Part shown: piece after piece, positions 1 to 5,031 of the stretch
Layout: each line of letters begins with the position of its first letter
Numbering within the stretch: position 1 is the stretch's first letter
Assembly (NCBI GenBank): GCA_045536365.1
Contig: JAZSNL010000003.1
Span: 1-7,263, forward strand
Direction of reading: 5' to 3'
From: JAZSNL01 sp045536365
GTDB taxonomy: Bacteria > Bacillota_I > Bacilli_A > ML615J-28 > CAG-313
DNA length: 7,263 nucleotides
Notes under the pieces: generated by a model
Databases searched by the model: none
Told to the model about the DNA's origin: nothing
What the model saw: only the letters and a program-made list of their open reading frames with translations
Made by a program: the position numbers and the translations under genes

Positions 1-2432
1 GAGAAGGATATACATTCAAAGGTTGGGATAAAGCATTTGATTCAATCACAAGTGACTTAGAAGTTGTTGCTCAATATGAAATCAATAAATACACAGTAGT
101 ATTTAAAGATCATGATGGAACAGAATTAAGTAAACAAGAAATTGAATACTTAAGCGATGCAGTAGCACCAGCAGATCCAACAAGAGAAGGATACACATTC
201 ACTGGTTGGGATAAAGCGTTCACTGCTATTAAAGCTGACTTAGAAGTTGTTGCTCAATATGAAATCAATAAATACACAGTAGTATTTAAAGATCATGATG
301 GAACAGAATTAAGTAAACAAGAAGTTGAATACTTAAGCGATGCAGTAGCACCAGCAGATCCAACAAGAACTGGATACACATTCAAAGGTTGGGATAAAGC
401 ATTCGATGCAGTATCAGCTGACTTAGAAGTAACAGCTCAATACGATATTAACAAATTCACAGTAGTATTTAAAATCGATGAAAAAGTAGTATCTAGCGAA
501 ACATTAGAATATGGTGCAACAATTACAGCTCCAGAAGTTCAAGAAATTGAAGAATACACATTCTCTGGATGGACTCCAGAAGTAGCTGAAACAGTACCAG
601 CACATGATGTAGTTTATGAAGGTAGTTATATTCCTGATATCATGGCTGAACACATTGCTAATAAGATGGTAGAAAGTATGGAAACATTAACAGAACAAAA
701 TTTAGAAGCTCAAATTAAAGCAGCTAATGAATTAGTTTCTGGTTTAGGTGGAACAATAATTTGGACTCCTACGAATACAATTGTTTTAATTGATCAAAAC
801 GGCAATGTAGAATATCTTTACCCTCAAACACCAACTGAAGTAATAATTGAAGCTACTATTTCTTATGATGGTGACATTGATTCAACAGCCTATAGAACAT
901 TTACATTAACAATCAATCCGTTAAAATCTGTAACTGATGAAAATACTAATATTACTGTTGAAAATATGACAAATGGTTCTCAATTGATTGTCAGTGAAGT
1001 TGAAGATAAATCTAATATTATAGTGGAAAACGGTCAAAAAGAAGTTGTTGCTGCCTATGATATTAATGTAACTGAAAATGGTGAAAAAGTAGAAGGAAAT
1101 TATATTGTTAAAATTCCTGCTCCTGAAAATACAAATGTTCCATATTATATTTATCATATAGTTGAAGGACAAGAACCAGCACTTGTTGCAACAGTAAATG
1201 AACTTACTAACGGATACATTGTATTTGAAACAACTCATTTCAGTGTTTATGCAATAGCAGTAGATAAAGAAGTTGAAGGTGGAGAACCTGAAATAGTTGC
1301 AACATTCGAATTTGGTGCGAATGGAACAGCTGCACACGTTGATGGAAATTCACTTGGTACTGCTAAAGAATATACAGAAGGTGAATATACTCTTTCTTTA
1401 ACTAATTTAAGTAGTATATATGGACCTGCTTACGATGCACAAGGAAATTCTTGTATTAAATTTGGTACTAGTAAAGTTGTAGGATCTTTATCTTTCACAG
1501 TTCCTGAAGAAGTTAAGGAAGTAAGAATTTATGTTGCCAAATACAAAACAAATGCAACAACTGTATCAGTTAATGGAACTGAATATAATCTTACAAAAAA
1601 TTCAAATGATGGACAATACGATGTTATAGCAGTTGACACTTCAGTCACTAAAACAATTACTGTAGAAACTGTTGGTTCTACTTATCGTTGTATGTTAAAT
1701 ACAATAGAATATTATGGAGAAAGCCAATCAGGAAATATTCCTGACCCTGAAGATCCAGAAACTCCAGAAGTAAAACAATATACAGTAACATTCGATGGTA
1801 ATGATGGTGAAGGTTTAGTAGCAGCAATCACTAAAGATGAAAATACAACTATTACATTACCTGAAAATGGATTTACATATGAAGGATATACTTTCGTAGC
1901 ATGGAATACAAAAGATGATGGAACAGGTACTTCATATTCTGCAGGTGCAAGTTTCATACTTACTGAAAATATAACATTATACGCAACTTGGGAAAAAGAA
2001 TCAACAGGTGGCGAAGAAGAACCTGATTTAGGAGAATCAACAACAGCTTCTGTTGTAATTTCTGATTATGCTGACGCTAATGAGTGGAGTAATGGCGTTC
2101 AGTATACTTCTATTGAGATCGATGAAAATATCACCGTTACTTCAACTGACACAGGAAATACAGGTAAATATTATACTAGTGGAGAAAATTGGAGATTGTA
2201 CCAAAGTGATTCTGCAAAGGTAACTATAACAGCTAATGGTAAAACTATTATTTCGGTTAAAATTACATATACTGTAAGTAATAATGGTGTATTAACTTTA
2301 AATAGTTCTAATATAACAAGTGATACAGTTGTTGATGTAAATGCTACAAGTATTACTTTTGGCGTTGGTAATACTGGTTCAGCAACTAATGGTCAAGTTA
2401 GAATTACAGCTATTGAAGTTATATATAAGTAG
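1..2432 (+). CDS. Large modular surface/secreted protein, 3' part (start lies upstream)
   Basis: The frame is open from the left edge (first full codon at 3) to TAG at 2430-2432, giving 809 visible residues. The ATG at 642 is internal: it has no Shine-Dalgarno sequence and the frame upstream is uninterrupted. Modules in visible-residue numbering: three Listeria-Bacteroides/InlB-B-type repeats of 60-61 residues (1-182) with the GYTFxGWDKAF signature; a degenerate fourth unit (183-212); a short helical stretch (214-247); an Ig-like module (about 253-305); a beta module ending in TTHFSVYAIAV (about 315-420); a polar beta-sandwich-like module (about 432-571); a Pro/Glu/Asp linker; another Listeria-Bacteroides repeat (about 591-663, GYTFVAWNT and LYATW); an acidic linker; and a final beta module (about 680-809, containing ENWRLYQSDSAKVTITA). 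No LPXTG motif, membrane helix or catalytic motif is visible. Its role is probably adhesion or binding outside the cell (inference). Signal peptide and anchoring, if any, must be in the missing N-terminal part. Confidence 0.9.
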   Translation, partial: EGYTFKGWDKAFDSITSDLEVVAQYEINKYTVVFKDHDGTELSKQEIEYLSDAVAPADPTREGYTFTGWDKAFTAIKADLEVVAQYEINKYTVVFKDHDGTELSKQEVEYLSDAVAPADPTRTGYTFKGWDKAFDAVSADLEVTAQYDINKFTVVFKIDEKVVSSETLEYGATITAPEVQEIEEYTFSGWTPEVAETVPAHDVVYEGSYIPDIMAEHIANKMVESMETLTEQNLEAQIKAANELVSGLGGTIIWTPTNTIVLIDQNGNVEYLYPQTPTEVIIEATISYDGDIDSTAYRTFTLTINPLKSVTDENTNITVENMTNGSQLIVSEVEDKSNIIVENGQKEVVAAYDINVTENGEKVEGNYIVKIPAPENTNVPYYIYHIVEGQEPALVATVNELTNGYIVFETTHFSVYAIAVDKEVEGGEPEIVATFEFGANGTAAHVDGNSLGTAKEYTEGEYTLSLTNLSSIYGPAYDAQGNSCIKFGTSKVVGSLSFTVPEEVKEVRIYVAKYKTNATTVSVNGTEYNLTKNSNDGQYDVIAVDTSVTKTITVETVGSTYRCMLNTIEYYGESQSGNIPDPEDPETPEVKQYTVTFDGNDGEGLVAAITKDENTTITLPENGFTYEGYTFVAWNTKDDGTGTSYSAGASFILTENITLYATWEKESTGGEEEPDLGESTTASVVISDYADANEWSNGVQYTSIEIDENITVTSTDTGNTGKYYTSGENWRLYQSDSAKVTITANGKTIISVKITYTVSNNGVLTLNSSNITSDTVVDVNATSITFGVGNTGSATNGQVRITAIEVIYK
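3..641 (+). repeat. Tandem 183-bp coding repeats (Listeria-Bacteroides repeat units)
   Basis: Unit starts fall at 3, 186, 369 and 549, a period of 183, 183 and 180 bp (61, 61 and 60 codons), so copy number can change without breaking the frame. Positions 54-185 and 237-368 differ at a single base (A141 versus G324, Ile to Val), while the first 51 bp of each unit are more diverged. The third unit keeps the pattern but has drifted from about position 436 onward. The fourth is a degenerate, truncated unit (EEYTFSGWTPE). More units probably lie upstream of the window. The protein motif is the InlB B-repeat/Flg_new-like beta-grasp repeat, seen in surface proteins as a stalk or binding module. Confidence 0.93.
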
Positions 2433-2453
2433 TTTTAAAACTTATTAATGAAT

Positions 2454-2484
2454 AAAGTCTCTATGTAAATAGAGACTTTTTATT
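2454..2484 (+). terminator. Intrinsic terminator of the surface protein gene
   Basis: There is a perfect 11-bp stem, AAAGTCTCTAT (2454-2464) with ATAGAGACTTT (2469-2479), closed by a GTAA tetraloop of GNRA type, followed by a T-rich tail (2477-2484). It begins 22 bp after the stop codon. The A-rich left foot also makes it a possible terminator for minus-strand transcription. Confidence 0.92.
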
Positions 2485-2501
2485 ATAATTTTAATTGCAT
2501 A

Positions 2502-2534
2502 TTGAAAGAAGAAAAAAGGAAATAAGAGTATAAT
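2502..2534 (+). promoter_or_regulatory. Weak candidate promoter for the MATE-GNAT unit
   Basis: A consensus -10 hexamer TATAAT lies at 2529-2534, 23 bp upstream of the chosen ATG. The only -35-like hexamer nearby, TTGAAA at 2502-2507, is 21 bp away, which is longer than the usual 16-18 bp. No other -35 match is seen at normal spacing. A second TATAAT at 2537-2542 would place the transcription start inside the ribosome binding site and is less likely. A promoter is expected here because a terminator closes the upstream gene. Confidence 0.4.
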
Positions 2535-2545
2535 ATTATAATTGT

Positions 2546-2549
2546 GAGG
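2546..2549 (+). promoter_or_regulatory. Ribosome binding site that sets the MATE start
   Basis: GAGG at 2546-2549 sits 8 nt before the ATG at 2558, which is normal spacing. The in-frame GTG at 2552 is only 2 nt away, too close to be the start. Confidence 0.7.
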
Positions 2550-2557
2550 TAGTGATT

Positions 2558-3943
2558 ATGAACATGGTGAAAAAGAAGAAATATGAAATGGATTTAACTA
2601 ATGGTAATTTCTTTAAAAAGATATTATTATTTAGTATTCCTTTAATTTTATCAGGTGTATTACAATTATTATATAGTACTGCTGACTTATTAATAGTAGG
2701 TGATGATGCTGCTGTTGCTGCAATAGGATCAACATCATCATTAATAAGTTTATGTGTTAATTTGTTTATGGGGTTATCAGTAGGTGCTAATGTTTTAACT
2801 GCAAAATGTTTTGCTGTTAATGATAAAGAAAGATTATCTAAAACTGTTCATACATCAGTATGTGTTAGTGTTATAATAGGTACTTTCTTATCTATCATTG
2901 GTGTTACTTTTGCTGAAACTTTCTTAGGATTAATGAATAATCCTGTTCCTATGGCTACTACATATTTAAGAATATATTTTTTAGGTATGCCATTTAATTT
3001 ATTATATAATTTCTGTGCTAGTATTTTACGTGGAATTGGTGATACTAAAAGACCTCTTGCTTATTTATCTTTTTCTGGTGCTATAAATGTTTTATTAAAT
3101 TTAATTTTTGTTTATGTGTTTAAAATGAAAGTGGAAGGTGTTGCTATTGCAACAGTTGTATCACAAATTTTATCTTCTTTTTTAATTATGAGATGTTTAA
3201 TTAAAACTAAAGAAGCGTATGGATTTAGTTTTAAGAAAATTGCTATTCATAAAACTGAATTAATTGAAATAATTAAAGTAGGATTACCTGCTGGTGTACA
3301 AGGCACACTTTTTGCAATATCAAATGTTATTATTCAATCATCAGTTAATCAATACGGTAAAATTATTCTTTCTGGTAACTCTGCAGCTGTTGATATTGGT
3401 GGATATGTTTATACTGTTATGATTGCTTTATCTAACGCTGCAGTAAGTTTTGTTGGACAAAACATGGGTGTTAAAAAATATGAAAATATTAAAAAAGTAG
3501 TTGGGTATTGTTTATTAATAGTGACTATATTAGGATTAATAACAGGTGTTCCTGCGTTTTTACTTGGTAAACAATTAGGTAAATTATATAGTTTATCTCC
3601 TCTTGGAATTGATACAATGTATTTAAGATTGTTCTATTTATGTGTTCCTTATTTTACATGTGGTATTATGGATGTAATGGTTGGTGTACTTCGAGGAATG
3701 GGTAAATCGTTTGTTCCAATGGCAACATCAATAATTGGTATTTGTGGATTTAGAATTGTATGGATTTATACTATATTTAAAGCTTTAGTTGATTATAATG
3801 ATTATCATACTTTAAGATATTTATATATGTCTTATCCTATATCATGGGTTCTTACTTTTACTGCTCATTTTATTATGTTCATGGTTATTTATAAGAAAAT
3901 AACTAAAAAACATCAAATGGAGATTGCAAATGCAAATAATTAA
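2558..3943 (+). CDS. MATE-family multidrug/toxin efflux transporter
   Basis: A 461-residue integral membrane protein, within the usual size of MATE transporters (about 450-480), which expel cationic drugs or other small molecules in exchange for Na+ or H+. The first half opens with FSIPLILSGVLQLLYSTADLLIVG (shown here as FSIPLILSG then LQLLYSTADLLIVG, residues 26-48). The two halves carry the matching family signatures LRGIGDTKRPL (157-167) and LRGMGKSFVPM (378-388), as expected from the internal duplication of MATE proteins. About twelve hydrophobic segments are spread along the chain, with a polar connector near 215-236 between the halves. After TADLLIVG the usual 'RFxG'-type stretch appears to be missing (next residues DDAAVAAIGS). 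The ATG at 2558 was chosen over the upstream GTG for ribosome-site spacing. It overlaps the acetyltransferase gene downstream by 14 bp, so the two are probably cotranscribed. The substrate cannot be read from the sequence. Confidence 0.93.
   Translation: MNMVKKKKYEMDLTNGNFFKKILLFSIPLILSGVLQLLYSTADLLIVGDDAAVAAIGSTSSLISLCVNLFMGLSVGANVLTAKCFAVNDKERLSKTVHTSVCVSVIIGTFLSIIGVTFAETFLGLMNNPVPMATTYLRIYFLGMPFNLLYNFCASILRGIGDTKRPLAYLSFSGAINVLLNLIFVYVFKMKVEGVAIATVVSQILSSFLIMRCLIKTKEAYGFSFKKIAIHKTELIEIIKVGLPAGVQGTLFAISNVIIQSSVNQYGKIILSGNSAAVDIGGYVYTVMIALSNAAVSFVGQNMGVKKYENIKKVVGYCLLIVTILGLITGVPAFLLGKQLGKLYSLSPLGIDTMYLRLFYLCVPYFTCGIMDVMVGVLRGMGKSFVPMATSIIGICGFRIVWIYTIFKALVDYNDYHTLRYLYMSYPISWVLTFTAHFIMFMVIYKKITKKHQMEIANANN
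3919..3923 (+). promoter_or_regulatory. Ribosome binding site inside the MATE gene that sets the GNAT start
   Basis: GGAGA at 3919-3923 lies within the last codons of the MATE gene and 6 nt before the ATG at 3930. The in-frame TTG at 3924 directly abuts it and so is a poor start. Confidence 0.75.
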
Positions 3944-4388
3944 TTTAAGTAAAGATTTAATTGATTCTATTGTAAAATTATATATGGATTATTGTAATGA
4001 ATTAAAAATAAGAATGAATAATGAATCAATTAATAATTATTTAAATAAAACTATTGATAATATTAATAATGGATTATTAGATTTTAAAATATTAATTGAA
4101 GATGATATTCCTATAGGATTTGCTTCTGTAAAATCTAATTTTGAATATATTGGTAAAAATGATGGTTTTATTTTAGATTTATATATTAAAGATGATTATC
4201 GTTTTTATGGGTATGGTAAAAGATTGTTAACTCATATAGAAGAACTTGCAAGTAGTAAAGGAACAAAAGTTATGTATGTAACTTCTAATGATTTAAATGT
4301 TTTGTTTTTTAAAAACTGTGGATATTTGCCTACAGGCATATATGATAACGAAGTAGAGTTAGAAGTTTTTTATAAAAATATAGAATAA
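3930..4388 (+). CDS. GNAT-family N-acetyltransferase
   Basis: A 152-residue cytoplasmic protein with the Gcn5-related acetyltransferase layout, which transfers an acetyl group from acetyl-CoA to an amine. Strand beta4 and motif A are seen as FILDLYIKDDYRFYGYGKRLL (written in two parts: FILDLYIKDDY, then RFYGYGKRLL, residues 80-100). RFYGYG (91-96) fits the R/Q-x-x-G-x-G/A loop that binds the pyrophosphate of acetyl-CoA. Motif B follows as NVLFFKNCGYLPTG (123-136), the usual 'A..FY...GF' region. The length is typical for a single-domain GNAT. The substrate is unknown. The 14-bp overlap with the MATE exporter suggests translational coupling and a shared purpose, such as modifying and exporting the same toxic compound, but this is inference. 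A terminator follows immediately. Confidence 0.88.
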   Translation: MQIINLSKDLIDSIVKLYMDYCNELKIRMNNESINNYLNKTIDNINNGLLDFKILIEDDIPIGFASVKSNFEYIGKNDGFILDLYIKDDYRFYGYGKRLLTHIEELASSKGTKVMYVTSNDLNVLFFKNCGYLPTGIYDNEVELEVFYKNIE

Positions 4389-4389
4389 T

Positions 4390-4425
4390 AAAAATCTCAA
4401 GTAATTGAGATTTTTTTATTTTTTT
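4390..4425 (+). terminator. Intrinsic terminator of the MATE-GNAT unit
   Basis: A perfect 11-bp stem, AAAAATCTCAA (4390-4400) with TTGAGATTTTT (4405-4415), is closed by a GTAA loop and followed by T7-A-T7 (4411-4425). It starts 2 bp after the acetyltransferase stop codon and insulates the heat-shock gene downstream. Confidence 0.93.
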
Positions 4426-4432
4426 AATATTT

Positions 4433-4459
4433 TTAGCACTTTTCTCTTGACAGTGCTAA
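4433..4459 (+). promoter_or_regulatory. CIRCE operator 1 (HrcA binding site) of hsp20
   Basis: TTAGCACTT, a 9-nt spacer, then CAGTGCTAA. This matches the CIRCE consensus TTAGCACTC-N9-GAGTGCTAA at 16 of 18 positions. The flanking bases extend it to perfect 11-bp arms (4430-4440 and 4452-4462). It covers the -35 hexamer of the hsp20 promoter. HrcA bound here would block RNA polymerase at normal temperature. The hrcA gene itself is not in the window. Confidence 0.92.
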
Positions 4460-4475
4460 AAAAGTGTGATATAAT
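4447..4475 (+). promoter_or_regulatory. Consensus SigA promoter of hsp20
   Basis: A perfect -35 TTGACA (4447-4452), a 17-bp spacer and a perfect -10 TATAAT (4470-4475), preceded by TGA (4467-4469), an extended -10. Transcription would start near 4482. Such a strong promoter is consistent with a gene held off by a repressor. It is bracketed by two CIRCE elements. Confidence 0.92.
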
Positions 4476-4476
4476 T

Positions 4477-4503
4477 TTAGCAGATAGTTAGTAAGAGTGC
4501 TAA
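4477..4503 (+). promoter_or_regulatory. CIRCE operator 2 (HrcA binding site) of hsp20
   Basis: TTAGCAGAT, a 9-nt spacer, then GAGTGCTAA. This is 15 of 18 to the CIRCE consensus: the right half is perfect and the left half differs in its last three bases. It lies just downstream of the -10 and covers the predicted transcription start. It is the same orientation and spacing type as operator 1, offset by 44 bp. Confidence 0.78.
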
Positions 4504-4507
4504 CTAT
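4484..4507 (+). ncRNA. 5'-leader stem-loop of the hsp20 mRNA (candidate)
   Basis: ATAGTTAG (4484-4491) and CTAACTAT (4500-4507) form a perfect 8-bp stem with an 8-nt loop, overlapping CIRCE operator 2 in a shifted register. With transcription starting near 4482 the hairpin would sit almost at the 5' end of the mRNA. It ends 6 nt before the GGGAGGG ribosome site, which stays unpaired, so it looks more like a stability element than a thermometer. CIRCE RNA affecting groE mRNA stability has been described in Bacillus subtilis; the role here is inferred. Confidence 0.5.
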
Positions 4508-4525
4508 ACTTATGGGAGGGTTTAT

Positions 4526-4942
4526 ATGAAAAATATTATTATTACAAGAAAAACAGAAAATTTAGAAAGAAATCTTATGGATCAATTATTTAGTTATCCA
4601 TTTAGTATTAAAAACACATATTCAGGTTCAATGATGAAAACTGATATAGTTGAATATGAAAATGAATATAAATTATTTATTGATTTACCAAGTGTTTCTA
4701 AAGATGAAATAGAAATTAATTTAGAAGATAGTTATTTAATTGTTAATACAAAAAGAACATTTAAAGAAGAAGGTACAATTATTCATAGAGAAAGAAGTTT
4801 TGGTGAATATCAAAGAAGCTTTTATGTAGGTGAATTAATAAAAGATTCTGATATTGATGCGGAATTTAATAATGGTACTTTAATTATTACTGTTAAAAAA
4901 GTTGTAAAAGAGAATAATAAAAAAACAATTAATATTAATTAA
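4526..4942 (+). CDS. hsp20: Small heat-shock protein, Hsp20/alpha-crystallin family
   Basis: A 138-residue ATP-independent holdase chaperone of the cytoplasm that binds unfolding proteins during stress; the length is normal for bacterial Hsp20. A short N-terminal arm (1-36, with NLMDQLFSYPF) is followed by the alpha-crystallin domain (about 37-125). Visible family marks are TDIVEYENEYKLFIDLP (39-55), EIEINLEDSYLIV (61-73), the RSFGEYQRSF strand pair (90-99) and the conserved FNNGTLIITV (114-123). The tail ends in I-N-I (135-137), the I-x-I/V motif that docks subunits in oligomers. Translation starts at ATG 4526, 5 nt after GGGAGGG (4514-4520). It is a single-gene unit under two CIRCE operators, so control by HrcA and heat is expected. 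No DnaK, GroE or HrcA gene is adjacent. Confidence 0.96.
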   Translation: MKNIIITRKTENLERNLMDQLFSYPFSIKNTYSGSMMKTDIVEYENEYKLFIDLPSVSKDEIEINLEDSYLIVNTKRTFKEEGTIIHRERSFGEYQRSFYVGELIKDSDIDAEFNNGTLIITVKKVVKENNKKTININ

Positions 4943-4944
4943 TG

Positions 4945-4969
4945 AAAAGGACACATTGTGTCCTTTTTT
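4945..4969 (+). terminator. Intrinsic terminator of hsp20
   Basis: The stem AAAAGGACAC (4945-4954) pairs with GTGTCCTTTT (4958-4967) around a 3-nt ATT loop and runs into T6 (4964-4969). It begins 2 bp after the hsp20 stop codon. Confidence 0.92.
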
Positions 4970-4982
4970 ATATGTTCTTTGT

Positions 4983-5011
4983 TTGAAATAAAAGGATATA
5001 TTTGATATAAT
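4983..5011 (+). promoter_or_regulatory. SigA promoter of the lipoprotein gene
   Basis: -35 TTGAAA (4983-4988), a 17-bp spacer and -10 TATAAT (5006-5011) with an extended TGA (5003-5005). Transcription would start near 5018, leaving a leader of about 14 nt that contains GGAGG (5022-5026), 5 nt before the ATG. No operator-like palindrome is apparent. Confidence 0.85.
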
Positions 5012-5031
5012 ATATACGTACGGAGGAATAT

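Noticed and set aside
3..548. CRISPR-like direct repeats
   Set aside because: The repeats are 183 bp, lack unique spacers and are coding. They are protein repeats.
921..1337. Minus-strand reading frame of 138 codons
   Set aside because: It is antisense to the surface protein gene, rich in Cys/Phe/Asn/Ile as expected of a shadow of AT-rich coding DNA, and shows no recognisable domain.
1712..1957. Minus-strand reading frame of 81 codons
   Set aside because: It is a shadow of the Pro/Glu linker and repeat region of the surface protein, with no family resemblance.
642..2432. A separate gene starting at ATG 642
   Set aside because: The same frame is open upstream to the window edge and encodes in-register repeat units. 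No ribosome site precedes 642.
2552..2557. GTG start for the MATE gene
   Set aside because: It is only 2 nt from the GAGG motif; the ATG at 2558 has normal spacing.
3924..3929. TTG start for the acetyltransferase
   Set aside because: It abuts the GGAGA motif with no spacer; the ATG two codons later fits.
4484..4525. RNA thermometer controlling hsp20 translation
   Set aside because: The leader stem leaves the GGGAGGG ribosome site unpaired, and no upstream C-rich stretch could mask it.
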